Positions 44,161 to 53,821 are shown, numbered from the stretch's first letter. The stretch is DNA of 61,564 nucleotides from an uncultured Muribaculaceae bacterium (GCA_947179295.1 CAMXAZ010000008.1:1-61564), one strand, 5' to 3'. Made by a program: numbers and translations. Notes: generated by a model from the sequence alone, not told the origin.

Positions 44161-46371
44161 TTACTGAGCGGTGACGCGCAGCACACGTGAGGCGTAGTCG
44201 GTGTTCTTGTGATAGTCCACCTTGTGGGTCAGCGGAATCTCAAGTCCGTTCGACATCAGATAGCGGCCGCTGAAAGTCTTGCCCTCGAAGCTCAGAGGCT
44301 CCTTGTCGATGCGGTTCAGTTCGGTGATCATGTAGGTCTTGTCGGGGTCGAGACCGGCCATCACCACGCGCGGAAGCTGCTGGTTCATGAACGTCTCGGT
44401 CTTCCACCAGTAGAACACGGCATCGTCTTTCTCCGGGGTGACATACATCAGCGAGGCCACACCCTTGCCGTCGTAGGGCGAGATCAGACGGTAGATGTCG
44501 CCGAACTGCACAATGGGGCGGATTTTCTTGTAGTCTGTGATGGCCTGGCGGCACACGGCCTTGTCTTCGTCGTTCATGTCGCGGGGCTGCATTTCAAGAC
44601 CGAGACGTCCGCTCATGGCCACGTCGGCACGGAATTTCACCGGAATTCTGCGGAAAGTCTGGTGGTTGGGCGAAGCCGAGATGTGCGATCCCATCGCTAT
44701 GGCCGGGAAGAAGTAGCTGGTGCCCCACTGCATGTAGATGCGCTGCAGGGCATCATTGTTGTCGCTGGTCCAGAATTCGTCAAACCAGGGGAGAATGCCC
44801 CAGTTGGCACGGCCGCCGCCGCTGGCGCAGGCCTGGATGGTCACATCGGGGTGAGCCTTGCGGATGCGGTTGAGCACCGTTTCGAATCCCTTGTGATAGT
44901 CTATGTAGAGGTGGCTCTGGTTGTCGGCGGTGAGATACTGCGAGCCGTGGTCCATGATCGGCGCGTTGGCATCCCATTTGATATAGTCTATGGCAGGATA
45001 TTTGCGCATGAGAGTGTCAACGACGGTAAACACGATGTCCTGCACTTTCGGGTTGGCGAGATCGAGCACTAACTGAGTGCCTCCGCGGCCCTGTGTGGCC
45101 GGGCGGTTGGCTGCCTTGACGATGTATTCGGGATGTTTCTCGTAAAGTTCGCTGACGGTGTTGGTCATCTCAGGCTCGATCCAGATACCGAACTTGATGC
45201 CGTGGACGGCTGCGGAGTCGATCAGCGCCTGGATTCCGTTGGGAAGCTTGTTGGTGTCCACAACCCAGTCGCCGAGGGTGGTGCTGTCGTTGTCGCGGGG
45301 ATATTTCTTGCCGAACCATCCGTCGTCCATCACGAAGAGCTCTCCGCCCATGTCGGCAATGTCCTTCATCATTCCGTCCATCACGGGCTCTGTGATGTTG
45401 AAATAGACACCTTCCCAGGAATTGAGCAGCACCTTGCGTTCGGTGTTGCCGGCGTGCAGACGGTGGTTGCGTCCCCAGCGGTGGAAATTGCGGCTCACGC
45501 CAGAGAGACCCTCTTCGGAGTAGGTGAGAGCCAGAGGCGGGGTCACGAAACTTTCACCCTTTTTGAGATGGTATTCCGAGTTTTCCTCGTTGATGCCGGC
45601 GAAGAAGTGGTGATAGTCGCTGTCATCGGTGTCGATAAACAGTTTGTAGTTGCCTGAATATTCAAGAGCCGCGCCCACGGTGCGGCCGGTGTTTTCCTGC
45701 GGCTTGCCGTCAAGCGAGAGCATGATCTCGGCGTGTGATGTGTGGGAGTTGCGCACACCGTCTTTGTTTTTGATCATTCTGACCCCGTGGTTCAGCGGAG
45801 TCTCTGACACCTTGCCCTCGTTGGCCCATGAGCCGTAGAGCTGAGAGAGCCATACGTTGCCGTAGCGCACCGGAAGGTAACCCGACATGAAGCGGTTGAG
45901 AGTGACAGTGCCCTTTTCATTGTTCTTTACGTCGACCCAGGTCTCGATTACGTCTTCGCCCGGATATGTACGGTAATTTACGTTGAGGTCAAAAGGATAG
46001 ACCTTGTCGCGCATGGCGATGGTGGTCACATCGGCTCCGTCGGCATCTTTGCGGCTTGTGATGCCGGTCACTTCAGTGTCGGTGGTCCTGTTGCCGTCGG
46101 CGTGTGTCACGCTCATGGCTGCTTCGGCCTGCGGATAGATGCCATAGACCGGATAAGCGTCACGCTTGATGGCGCCTGCGTCTGAAAGGCTTGCCACATC
46201 AGCATCGCTGAGCTTGTTGCCATAGTGGAGGATGCGGAGTTTGCCTCCTTTTTCGGCGTCGAGTACAAGAGATGTGTTTGGTGTGGAGATGTTGACTGTC
46301 TCGGCAGTCGCCGGAAGTGCAGCTGTCATCATCAGCAGCGCCGCTCCGGGCAGTAAAAGGAATTGCTTCAT
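44161..46371 (-). CDS. Glycoside hydrolase family 36 alpha-galactosidase
   Basis: Secreted GH36 enzyme of 736 residues. Signal peptide ends near LPATAE. An N-terminal beta-supersandwich (about 25-300) precedes the barrel. VLLNSWEGVYFNITE and MDDGWFGKKYPRD are GH36 hallmarks; D467 in YIKWDAN is the predicted nucleophile and D537 in WTSDNNDALQR the acid/base. It removes alpha-1,6-galactose from raffinose-type sugars or galactomannan fragments. I chose the ATG at 46371 because it begins a signal peptide; a longer frame reaches 46476 but crosses the promoter. Not part of the neighbouring utilization locus by strand or position. Confidence 0.93.
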   Translation of the reverse strand: MKQFLLLPGAALLMMTAALPATAETVNISTPNTSLVLDAEKGGKLRILHYGNKLSDADVASLSDAGAIKRDAYPVYGIYPQAEAAMSVTHADGNRTTDTEVTGITSRKDADGADVTTIAMRDKVYPFDLNVNYRTYPGEDVIETWVDVKNNEKGTVTLNRFMSGYLPVRYGNVWLSQLYGSWANEGKVSETPLNHGVRMIKNKDGVRNSHTSHAEIMLSLDGKPQENTGRTVGAALEYSGNYKLFIDTDDSDYHHFFAGINEENSEYHLKKGESFVTPPLALTYSEEGLSGVSRNFHRWGRNHRLHAGNTERKVLLNSWEGVYFNITEPVMDGMMKDIADMGGELFVMDDGWFGKKYPRDNDSTTLGDWVVDTNKLPNGIQALIDSAAVHGIKFGIWIEPEMTNTVSELYEKHPEYIVKAANRPATQGRGGTQLVLDLANPKVQDIVFTVVDTLMRKYPAIDYIKWDANAPIMDHGSQYLTADNQSHLYIDYHKGFETVLNRIRKAHPDVTIQACASGGGRANWGILPWFDEFWTSDNNDALQRIYMQWGTSYFFPAIAMGSHISASPNHQTFRRIPVKFRADVAMSGRLGLEMQPRDMNDEDKAVCRQAITDYKKIRPIVQFGDIYRLISPYDGKGVASLMYVTPEKDDAVFYWWKTETFMNQQLPRVVMAGLDPDKTYMITELNRIDKEPLSFEGKTFSGRYLMSNGLEIPLTHKVDYHKNTDYASRVLRVTAQ

Positions 46372-46712
46372 GGGAGGACTGAGGTAAAATGTAGGTTCAA
46401 GTTTGTATTTTACAAAGATAACGAAATTTTTGAAAACCGGTAGCTGTGTCAGACTCTTGCGCCAATAAAAAGGCAAAAAAGTATGATTGCTTCTTTATGT
46501 GGCAAAAAGTCATCAGACAGAGGCCATTTTGGTCCAAAAGCAAGGCCGTTTTTGACTTTTTGAACAGTGAGACACCGAAAAATCGTGCTTTTTGCAAGAT
46601 TTACAATGACTTTTTACGTTTCCGTAATGCAAAAACGGTTGCGATTGAGGAAAAATCATTAAATTTGTGCTGTAAAACCAATCTAATTTAGCATTTCTCT
46701 TTTATTGTAACC
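46372..46712. promoter_or_regulatory. Divergent region between the GH36 gene and dsbD
   Basis: 341 bases, AT-rich. Two exact -7 boxes: minus-strand TATCTTTG (46420-46413) for the GH36 gene and plus-strand TAAATTTG (46660-46667) for dsbD. GGCAAAAA and GACTTTTT each recur here. A short frame at 46446-46691 has no support as a gene. Confidence 0.6.
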
Positions 46713-48773
46713 ATGAGAAAGTACACTTTCACGCTTCTGCTTCTATTGTCGATGGTCTGCAACATGGCCGTCGCGCAGATCATGAACCCCGTAAAATGGC
46801 AGGCCAAGGTCGAAATGACAGGCGATGTCCAAGGGCAGGTAGTTCTTACAGCTGCGATCAGTTCCGGCTGGCACATGTATGCGCTTGACTGCGATCCTGA
46901 TGCCGGTCCCCAGATCCTTGAGATTTCGTATCCGAAACTCGAAGGAGTGACTCTCGAAGGAAAACCCACACCCAACAAGCCATCTCACAAACAGTTTGAC
47001 GAGATGTTCGGCGCCGAACTCTCATGGTGGACACAGAGTGTGACCATCACGCAGAAATTCAAAGCTACCAAACCTGAGTTCAACATCGACGTGATGATTG
47101 TGTGCGGCGCTTGCAACGATGAAAACTGCATCCCGCCGTCACGCTCTACCTTCAACCTCTCAGGCACTGCCAAGATTGCCGCTTCCGTCTCTTCAAAAGA
47201 TGAGCCGAAAGAAAAGGCCGAAGTGAAGGAAGAACCCAAACTTGTCGAGACTGCCGAAGCCGAAGTAGCTGAGGAAGCCGCGGTACTTGTTCCGGCTGAT
47301 TCAGTGGCTGCTGATTCGCTGGTCTCAACTGCTCCTGCAAGCGCAGGTGCTGACCTCTGGGCTCCCGTGTCATTCGAAGATTCAGAAAGCGCCGAGGACT
47401 TCTCGTCGACTTCTCTCTGGTACATATTCTTCACCTGCTTCCTCGGTGGTCTTGTGGCCCTCTTCACTCCCTGCGTGTGGCCAATGATCCCGATGACAGT
47501 CAGCTTCTTCCTTAAAAAAGGAAAAGACCGCGCGAAGAGCATCGCCGATGCCTGCACCTACGGTCTGTCAATCATCATAATCTACGTGGCTCTCGGCCTG
47601 CTCATCACCGGTATCTTCGGCGCAAGCTCGCTCAACGCACTCTCTACCTCGGCCGTCTGCAACATCATCTTCTTCCTTCTGCTCGTGGTGTTCGCCATCA
47701 GCTTCTTCGGAGCCTTTGACATCAAACTCCCCGAATCATGGTCAAACAAGATGGACGCTACAGCCGAGAAGACCACCGGTCTGCTCTCCATCTTCTTCAT
47801 GGCCTTCACCCTGACACTCGTGTCGTTCTCCTGCACAGGTCCTATCATCGGCACTCTGCTCGTTGAGGCAGCCTCGCAGGGCGACCTCTGGGGTCCGGCA
47901 ATCGGTATGCTCGGCTTCTCTACAGCCCTCGCGCTTCCGTTCATGCTCTTCGCCATGTTCCCCACCATGCTGCAGGCCGCACCCAGCTCCGGCGGCTGGA
48001 TGAACACTCTGAAAGTGGTGCTCGGTTTTGTCGAACTCGCCCTCTCGCTCAAGTTCCTCTCGGTTGCCGACCTCGCTTACGGATGGCATATTCTTGACCG
48101 CGAAGCCTTCCTCGCTCTCTGGATCGTGATCTTCGCACTGCTCGGCCTCTATCTTCTCGGCCAGTTCAACTTCGCCCACTACGGCCCAGCTGACAGAAGT
48201 GTCGGAGTGACCCGCTTCTTCCTTGCCCTCTGCTCGTTCTCGTTCACAATCTATCTGATTCCCGGCCTCTGGGGCGCTCCCCTCAAGGGCGTCAGCGCTT
48301 TCGTTCCCCCGTTGTTCACTCAGGATTTCAACCTCTACGGCGACGGCTTCAAGGAATATGACGACTTTGAAGAAGGCATGAAAGTGGCCAAGGAATCAGG
48401 CAAACCCGTCCTCATCGACTTCTCCGGCTTCGGCTGTGTCAACTGCCGCAAGATGGAAGGCGCCGTACTTGACGAACCCAACGTCAAGGCCATGATCGAA
48501 GACAACTTCACAGTCATCAAACTTATGGTCGACGAGAAGAAGAACCTTCCGGAGCCTATCACCGTTAAGGAATATGGCAAGGATATGACTCTCTACACCT
48601 ATGGTGACCGCTGGAGCTATCTGCAGCGCTACAAATTCAACGCCAACGCCCAGCCCTACTATGTCATTCTCAATGACGAAGGCGAGCTTCTGTCAGGGCC
48701 CTATACCTATGACGAAAACGTGGCCCGCTTCTCCGAGTTCCTTGAAAAAGGCATCAAAGGCTATAAGAAATAA
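46713..48773 (+). CDS. dsbD: Thiol:disulfide interchange protein DsbD
   Basis: Inner-membrane electron carrier of 686 residues that passes reducing power from cytoplasmic thioredoxin to periplasmic thiol proteins. Signal peptide; N-terminal alpha-like domain with a CGACNDENC cysteine group (about residues 130-138); an acidic Ala/Glu/Val linker (about 160-225); eight-helix transmembrane domain with FTPCVWPMIPM and VSFSCTGPIIG carrying the redox cysteines; C-terminal thioredoxin domain with CVNC (FSGFGCVNCRKME). All three redox pairs appear intact. It could keep the TlpA-like protein of the 50-58 kb operon reduced, but this is inference. Confidence 0.93.
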   Translation: MRKYTFTLLLLLSMVCNMAVAQIMNPVKWQAKVEMTGDVQGQVVLTAAISSGWHMYALDCDPDAGPQILEISYPKLEGVTLEGKPTPNKPSHKQFDEMFGAELSWWTQSVTITQKFKATKPEFNIDVMIVCGACNDENCIPPSRSTFNLSGTAKIAASVSSKDEPKEKAEVKEEPKLVETAEAEVAEEAAVLVPADSVAADSLVSTAPASAGADLWAPVSFEDSESAEDFSSTSLWYIFFTCFLGGLVALFTPCVWPMIPMTVSFFLKKGKDRAKSIADACTYGLSIIIIYVALGLLITGIFGASSLNALSTSAVCNIIFFLLLVVFAISFFGAFDIKLPESWSNKMDATAEKTTGLLSIFFMAFTLTLVSFSCTGPIIGTLLVEAASQGDLWGPAIGMLGFSTALALPFMLFAMFPTMLQAAPSSGGWMNTLKVVLGFVELALSLKFLSVADLAYGWHILDREAFLALWIVIFALLGLYLLGQFNFAHYGPADRSVGVTRFFLALCSFSFTIYLIPGLWGAPLKGVSAFVPPLFTQDFNLYGDGFKEYDDFEEGMKVAKESGKPVLIDFSGFGCVNCRKMEGAVLDEPNVKAMIEDNFTVIKLMVDEKKNLPEPITVKEYGKDMTLYTYGDRWSYLQRYKFNANAQPYYVILNDEGELLSGPYTYDENVARFSEFLEKGIKGYKK

Positions 48774-48820
48774 ACTCTGATCAGAGTTGATCTGAATTCC
48801 CCCCTCATGGGGCTGAAAGA

Positions 48821-48855
48821 GGCGGCGTGTCGGACAAGCAGTGCGACACGCCGCC
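48821..48855 (+). terminator. Possible terminator after dsbD
   Basis: Twelve-base stem GGCGGCGTGTCG (48821-48832) with its complement (48844-48855). No strong T-tract. A 16-base perfect palindrome, AACTCTGATCAGAGTT (48773-48788), overlaps the dsbD stop region. Confidence 0.55.
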
Positions 48856-48897
48856 CTCCGTTTCCGACTCCGCCATATATAATCCGAACTTTCCGTC

Positions 48898-49446
48898 ATG
48901 TCAAAAACAAGTCTACGAAAATTACTCAATGATTTCAGCGACGTGCAGCTCCGGTCGCTGATCATGGATGTCTATTCCCACAGCAAGGACGCGAGAGAAT
49001 ATCTCGATTTCCTGGCCGACCCTGATGTCGGGAAGAAGACCGAAGAGTACAGGGCGATTCTCCGTAAAGAAGCCACCCGCTATACCAAAAGGGCATTCCG
49101 CCCGCGCATATCGCGTCTGCGAGCCACACTGAAACGCTTCCGCTCGCTCCAGCCGGGCGACGATGCCGTGGCCGAACTGATGGTCGACACTCTTCTGGCT
49201 CTGATAGGCAACGGTGCGCAGACATGGCTCCTTGACACTCTTTACACTAATATCGACAAATTCATGGCCGAGGTGATGGCCTTTCTGCAGGAGCGCGACA
49301 TGGTGCAGGACTTCGTGCCGCGCATTCTGAAAATGAGGCGCTATATAAGCGACTACCGTCATACAGTCAACCCGCTCCGGAAGATTGTCGACAGCAATCT
49401 TTCCAAAGCGGGCGCAGATCTGAGTCAGTATGATCTTGATGCGTGA
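48898..49446 (+). CDS. DUF6155-like protein
   Basis: Cytoplasmic, helix-rich protein of 182 residues beginning MSKTSLRKLLNDFSDVQLRS, with a central DVYSHSKDAREYLDFLADPD segment typical of the DUF6155 family of Bacteroidetes. Function unknown. Basic overall (many Arg/Lys in TRYTKRAFRPRISRLRATLK). Stands alone between dsbD and a convergent DUF695 gene; a small GTGAGAG/CTCTCAC hairpin (49443-49460) overlaps its stop. Confidence 0.72.
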   Translation: MSKTSLRKLLNDFSDVQLRSLIMDVYSHSKDAREYLDFLADPDVGKKTEEYRAILRKEATRYTKRAFRPRISRLRATLKRFRSLQPGDDAVAELMVDTLLALIGNGAQTWLLDTLYTNIDKFMAEVMAFLQERDMVQDFVPRILKMRRYISDYRHTVNPLRKIVDSNLSKAGADLSQYDLDA

Positions 49447-49483
49447 GAGGCTGCTCTCACGGCCTCTGCGGGGTGCGATGGCC

Positions 49484-49915
49484 TCAGTCGAGTTTTATCT
49501 CGGCTTCCGACATCTCGTCATATTCTTCCCATGAAGGGTCATTCTCTGTATAGATGGTCAGAGGAAGCAGGGGAAACGATTCGAGAGCCTCGTTGAGCTT
49601 ACGGCCGAAGATGTGGGTGCTCAGAGTGTAGAAAATCCAGTCGCGTTGGTTGTCGCCGGTGAAGATGCCGGTAAGCACAGCCACCGGATCTTTGTGGAAT
49701 TCCTTCTGCAGGGCCTCCTGGACCTCCTCCATAAGGGTTGAAGTCTCCTTGTCAGGCATACCTTTGGCATCGCCCTCATATTTCCAGCTCACTTCCACGC
49801 GGATGTTGAAGCGCGGATTGGAGCGGAATTTTTCTACGTCTTTGCGGCCCGTGACGAGAATCAGTTTGCCCGATTCGCTTTCAGTGGGAGCCGTCCACCA
49901 GGTTCCATTTTCCAT
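49484..49915 (-). CDS. DUF695 domain-containing protein
   Basis: Cytoplasmic protein of 143 residues matching DUF695: WWTAPTESESGKLILVTGRK at the N-terminus, RVEVSWKYEGDAKGMP in the middle and RDWIFYTLSTHIFGRKLNEAL toward the end. Function unknown. I prefer the ATG at 49915 since MENGTWWTAP is where family similarity begins; an ATG at 49951 would add twelve residues. A TATCTTTG -7 box lies 77-84 bases upstream, inside the terminator region of the preceding operon. Confidence 0.78.
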   Translation of the reverse strand: MENGTWWTAPTESESGKLILVTGRKDVEKFRSNPRFNIRVEVSWKYEGDAKGMPDKETSTLMEEVQEALQKEFHKDPVAVLTGIFTGDNQRDWIFYTLSTHIFGRKLNEALESFPLLPLTIYTENDPSWEEYDEMSEAEIKLD

Positions 49916-49991
49916 AAATCGACAGTTTTGTTCAGATAATGCGTTGCGCATATATCATACGCATGTATTATATATGTATATAACGCTTCCG

Positions 49992-49999
49992 CAAAGATA
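49992..49999 (-). promoter_or_regulatory. Predicted -7 box of the DUF695 gene
   Basis: TATCTTTG on the minus strand, exact consensus. It abuts the terminator stem at 50001-50051, so any -33 contact would fall within the hairpin sequence (TTTG at 50020-50017). Confidence 0.55.
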
Positions 50000-50000
50000 C

Positions 50001-50051
50001 AAAAAATCAGGAATCACAAAAAATAGCATCTTTTGTGATTCCTGATTTTTT
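50001..50051 (-). terminator. Terminator of the second SusC/SusD operon
   Basis: Twenty-one-base perfect stem, 50001-50021 with 50031-50051 (core TCAGGAATCAC and complement), nine-base loop, flanked by A and T tracts so it could work in either direction. Confidence 0.93.
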
Positions 50052-50091
50052 TGTGGCCGATGGACGGCTACACGTCAGCCGTGTGAGCCGA

Positions 50092-51429
50092 TTATTTCAG
50101 CGACTGAAGCAGGGGCTTGATCTGTTCTGAGCTCGGACGCGGTGCGTTGTAGTTCAGAAGCTTGCCCTCGCGGTCATAGATGAGGAAGTGGGGGATACCA
50201 CGGACATTGAGCAGTTTCGGCAGTTCGCCGTCGCTGTTCCAGAGCTGGTTGCCGTGCATGTTGAGCTGTTCCATCTTTTTGAGCCAGGGGGCTTTGGTGG
50301 AGTCGATTGAGATAGAGACGAAAACCACGTCTGAATTCTCGAAATCTTTTTCAAGTTCCTGAAGATGCGGCACTTCCTTGCAGCACGGTCCGCACCAGGA
50401 AGCCCAGAGGTCTACGTAGACGAATTTTCCTTTGAACTTGCTGAAATCAACCTTGTTTCCCTCCTTGTCAACGAGCGTCACTCCGGCCGGGAAAGGAGTG
50501 CCGGGTATTGTGGCGCGACGTCCGCGGAACGCTGCGAGATAGGTCTGGGGCAGGGAGTATTGCTCGACCACGGTCTTCAGACGTGCTTCGCCATTGTCAA
50601 AATCATTGGCATAGTCAAAGGAGTCGATAAAGGAGCTGACAAGCATCTCTCTGACGCGGTCTTTGATCTCCGGGGTCTTGTAGATGTTGTCAAGAGCCGC
50701 AAGGCGTTCTTCAAGGGTACCCTGAGGCAGGTTGGCGATGACAATCTGCGGTGCGGTGGGAAAAGATGCTGCCATCGGAGTGTCAAGCACAGTGGGGGCG
50801 GCGGGCAGAATGTCGGCAGAGCCGAAACCGAGCTGGCGTTTGGCCCGCATGGCCATATAGTCGGCGAAGCGATAGGCGTCAGAGGCTGCGATATAGGCCT
50901 GGATACGCATGAAATCGGCCACGGCGGCAGGCAGATGTCCGAGACCTATAAGTGAATCGGCCTCTGTGATGCAGCCGGTCAGCATTCCTCTGATCTGCTC
51001 AGGGCTGAGGCTATCGGCTTTCGCTCCAAGAGCCTTGGATTTCTGAGTCTGTGAGGTGGTGTAGGCGTTGAGTGCCGAATTGACATTGTCAGAGAGAGAG
51101 GTGGCTGTGGTGGTGCCGTCAAGAATCAGAGCGAACTCAGAGGCCGGTCTGTCAGCCGGAATATAGAACGGGAGTGAATACTGAGAGTTTGAGCTTGAGG
51201 CATACAGATAGTAAAGCCCGTCAGGATTGACATTGACCTGGCCTTTGGCTTTCTGATGGCTTTCATCTGCGGTCAGTTCCACAAGAGCTTCTCTGGAGGT
51301 ATCATTGACAGGGCGCACGAACATTCTGAGGTTCTCTGCCGGGATGCCGACAGTCAGATCCAGAGTCTCGGCTCCGGCCGGAATGGCGGCGCAAAGGGCC
51401 AGAGCGATGGTGATATCAGTTAATTTCAT
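50092..51429 (-). CDS. TlpA-like thioredoxin-fold protein with N-terminal lipid-operon domain
   Basis: Exported protein of 445 residues (signal peptide about 1-20). The C-terminal 140 residues form a TlpA/ResA-like thioredoxin domain with active site WCGPC (DLWASWCGPCCKEVPHLQEL) and the cis-proline in RGIPHFLIYD. The N-terminal 300 residues are a beta-rich then helical region without a motif I recognise, commonly found before thioredoxin domains in Bacteroidetes. It should reduce or isomerise disulfides in the periplasm. Last gene of the operon, five bases after the PKD-like gene; its link to a SusCD system suggests service to the transporter or its cargo. Confidence 0.88.
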   Translation of the reverse strand: MKLTDITIALALCAAIPAGAETLDLTVGIPAENLRMFVRPVNDTSREALVELTADESHQKAKGQVNVNPDGLYYLYASSSNSQYSLPFYIPADRPASEFALILDGTTTATSLSDNVNSALNAYTTSQTQKSKALGAKADSLSPEQIRGMLTGCITEADSLIGLGHLPAAVADFMRIQAYIAASDAYRFADYMAMRAKRQLGFGSADILPAAPTVLDTPMAASFPTAPQIVIANLPQGTLEERLAALDNIYKTPEIKDRVREMLVSSFIDSFDYANDFDNGEARLKTVVEQYSLPQTYLAAFRGRRATIPGTPFPAGVTLVDKEGNKVDFSKFKGKFVYVDLWASWCGPCCKEVPHLQELEKDFENSDVVFVSISIDSTKAPWLKKMEQLNMHGNQLWNSDGELPKLLNVRGIPHFLIYDREGKLLNYNAPRPSSEQIKPLLQSLK

Positions 51430-51434
51430 GATGC

Positions 51435-53012
51435 TTAATTAGCAATTCTGGGTTTATAGGTAATGTATGAAATACGGTCTGCGCAATTGGAATATGTGGT
51501 CGTAGGCGCAGGGTTCGGGTTGTCGGTGCGGATGTCACTCACGTTGTAGAAATAGAGGTTTCCGCGGCCCGTATTGTTGTCAACAGTCGCCACGATCAGA
51601 GATTCCGATCCGTTCTGGGTGCTGATGGTCATATATGTGATCTCCTCGTTTGAAGGATAGGTGACGGCAGCCTGTGAAGTCGACGGGAAGTTGTAGGTGC
51701 TTTCGTTTCGGAGCATCACGAAAATCTGATTGCCTTTCGAGAAGAATCCGCGGCGGTATGTATTCGAGCATACGATCTGTGAATTCAGGTCGGGCAGTGC
51801 GGTCGATGCATCGGTTGAGATCATGCCGCGCGATGAGAATCTGAGACCGGTTGTGTAGGCTCCGACTCCCACAAAGGCTGTGGCGTAGAGTTGGCCGGTG
51901 GTCTTGTTGCGGGTGATGAGTGTGGCCGGATATGAAGTGGCTCCGGTAGAGGCTGAAATTCCTTCACCCTTGAAGATTGCAAGCAGTTCTTCATTGGTGA
52001 ACAGCGGATAGCCGTTCTCGTCTGTCTCTTCAACCTCGTCTGACGATGACCATTTTGTGGGCGAATAAGGAGCTGTGATTGAAAGTACGAGGGGCGACAG
52101 AGTGACGTAATATACATCTGAAACCTGATTCAGCCCCACCTGATAGGTGTTGTTCTGGATCAGATCAAACTCCTCTCCCTTGTAGAGACTGTCTTCAAAG
52201 CCGAACATATACTGACTGTTCATCGAGATATATTTCTTTGAGACATTGTCGACTATCACCGGAGTGGTTCCGCTCATGAAGAACTGGCTGCCTCTGAATC
52301 CGGGCACAATGTCATTGCATCTGATGGTCGATGAGATGACAAATGTGTTGGGGTCCACATAGAGACCCTCGTCGGTGGTCATGACAGCGAGTCGGCATGT
52401 GAGCACCGGGCCGCTGCCGCCCCAGGCATACCACTGGATGATCTGCGCTCCGATAAGCGGGGAGCTGCTGATGTTGGGATTGACGCGCTGCAGGCAGTTT
52501 TCCATGATTGTCTGCTCCTGTCCGGCCTCGATCTCCTCGCGTGTCAGGTCTTTGATGAACACGAGATTGCCTTCGCCGGCGGCATTGTTGGAGAGAATCA
52601 TGTAGCCCTGTTCGAAGGTACGGTTGATGTTGATCTCATAGTCCTGCACAAGGCCCACTTCTCCGTCCGAGACCACGAGGTGGGCGTAGTAGCTGCCTCC
52701 CTGCGGGAAGAAGTATCTGAGCGTCTTGTCATTTGTGACAAATTCCATCGGACCTTTCACGCGGTTGTTGAATGTGCCGATGCTCCATTCATAGGTCAGT
52801 TCGCCGGTGCCGTCATAGCGGATATCGGGGGTGATGACGCAGTCCTCGCCGTAGTTGAAGCTGTAGACCGGCATTTCATCGTCGCCGGGCACGGTGACAG
52901 AGAGTCCCGGAAGCGGGTTCCCGCCGTAGGATGAGCTGTCATCGATACATGAGGTGGCAGTCACCGCCAGCATGGCGACAAGGGTGGGGAATAAATATGA
53001 TTTTTTTATCAT
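51435..53012 (-). CDS. PKD-like family lipoprotein
   Basis: Lipoprotein of 525 residues (lipobox VTATSC, then IDDSSS). An Ig/PKD-like domain lies near the N-terminus (LTYEWSIGTFNNRV; GGSYYAHLVVSDGEVG), followed by a beta-propeller-like body (EGNLVFIKDLTREEIEAGQ; GNLYFYNVSDIRT). In other Bacteroidetes such proteins accompany SusC, SusD and DUF4843 lipoproteins in the same order as here. Binding function is inferred. The gene is separated from the TlpA gene by only five bases. Confidence 0.82.
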   Translation of the reverse strand: MIKKSYLFPTLVAMLAVTATSCIDDSSSYGGNPLPGLSVTVPGDDEMPVYSFNYGEDCVITPDIRYDGTGELTYEWSIGTFNNRVKGPMEFVTNDKTLRYFFPQGGSYYAHLVVSDGEVGLVQDYEININRTFEQGYMILSNNAAGEGNLVFIKDLTREEIEAGQEQTIMENCLQRVNPNISSSPLIGAQIIQWYAWGGSGPVLTCRLAVMTTDEGLYVDPNTFVISSTIRCNDIVPGFRGSQFFMSGTTPVIVDNVSKKYISMNSQYMFGFEDSLYKGEEFDLIQNNTYQVGLNQVSDVYYVTLSPLVLSITAPYSPTKWSSSDEVEETDENGYPLFTNEELLAIFKGEGISASTGATSYPATLITRNKTTGQLYATAFVGVGAYTTGLRFSSRGMISTDASTALPDLNSQIVCSNTYRRGFFSKGNQIFVMLRNESTYNFPSTSQAAVTYPSNEEITYMTISTQNGSESLIVATVDNNTGRGNLYFYNVSDIRTDNPNPAPTTTYSNCADRISYITYKPRIAN

Positions 53013-53047
53013 GATTCTTTACTTGCTTTGATGTTTGGTCTCTTGTT

Positions 53048-53821
53048 TTACCATTCGGGGATAGAGTATGGCCAGCCGATTTCGGGATGATCGCGGTAGA
53101 GCGGGATGCAGACATAATTCTTGATGAACGCGCTGTACATGGCCAGAGGGCCTTGCACATATGCGGCATTGACGAAATAGTCTCCATACTTGTCAATCAT
53201 TTCGTTGAAGAGATTGATGTCGGCCTTGGGAGCGTATTCATAGAAATACTGGAAGAAAAGCTGGGCGTTTTCAAACGTATATTCAGGCATCGGAGAGGAA
53301 CTTGTGGCTGACCACCATTCAGGCCGTACTTCCGGTCGGATGTCAGAATAGGTGATGGTGAAGGAGTTCTCACCGACTGGCCGCAGATCGTTGTTCTCGC
53401 CTATGGTGAGCACAAGGGTTTTGGCCGCTGTCAGTATCTCAGGATCGAGGTCGCGGAGCAGATTGACCTTTACGGTGCCGCTAACGGCGTTTGCCGCGAT
53501 GATGTTGTCGGTGATGGTGTAGTTCACACCTTCGGTCATGGTCGATTTGTCGGCCACAACCTCTATGTTGATAGTGCGCTCATGGTCCTTCGGCATTCCC
53601 ATGAGTGTAACGGGGATCTCGATGGTGTGGACCGTGGCTATGTCAAAGTTGAAGGCATATTCGATCTCGTCGGCCAGATCGTTTTTCGAGTCGCGGTATT
53701 CGAAAAAGACTGAGTCTTTCTGAGAGACGTCATAGAGTTTGTAGTCATCCTCCGTACAGGCACAGGCGGCCATCGCCAGCCCTGTGATCAGAAGCATGTT
53801 TTTTATAGACTTGAATTCCAT
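53048..53821 (-). CDS. DUF4843 lipoprotein
   Basis: Lipoprotein of 257 residues (lipobox AACAC; TEDDYKLYD after it). YDVSQKDSVFFEY followed by HTIEIPVTLMGMPKDHERTI matches the DUF4843 family, a Calx-beta-like strand region. The C-terminal part contains many aromatic residues (AQLFFQYFYEYAPKADINLF). Function unknown; family members are typically encoded next to SusCD. It lies 33 bases after susD and 35 before the PKD-like gene. Confidence 0.86.
   Translation of the reverse strand: MEFKSIKNMLLITGLAMAACACTEDDYKLYDVSQKDSVFFEYRDSKNDLADEIEYAFNFDIATVHTIEIPVTLMGMPKDHERTINIEVVADKSTMTEGVNYTITDNIIAANAVSGTVKVNLLRDLDPEILTAAKTLVLTIGENNDLRPVGENSFTITYSDIRPEVRPEWWSATSSSPMPEYTFENAQLFFQYFYEYAPKADINLFNEMIDKYGDYFVNAAYVQGPLAMYSAFIKNYVCIPLYRDHPEIGWPYSIPEW

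Noticed and set aside
44209-45072. Open frame of 287 codons antisense to the GH36 gene
   Set aside because: Shadow of the GH36 coding sequence, His/Val-rich without any motif.
44161-46371. GH36 as part of the xyloglucan-type locus
   Set aside because: Galactose in xyloglucan is beta-linked, the gene is separated by ilvE and HD genes and two terminators, and it has its own promoter.
46446-46691. Open frame of 81 codons between the GH36 gene and dsbD
   Set aside because: No signal, domain or family resemblance; it overlaps the AT-rich divergent promoter region and its composition follows non-coding DNA.
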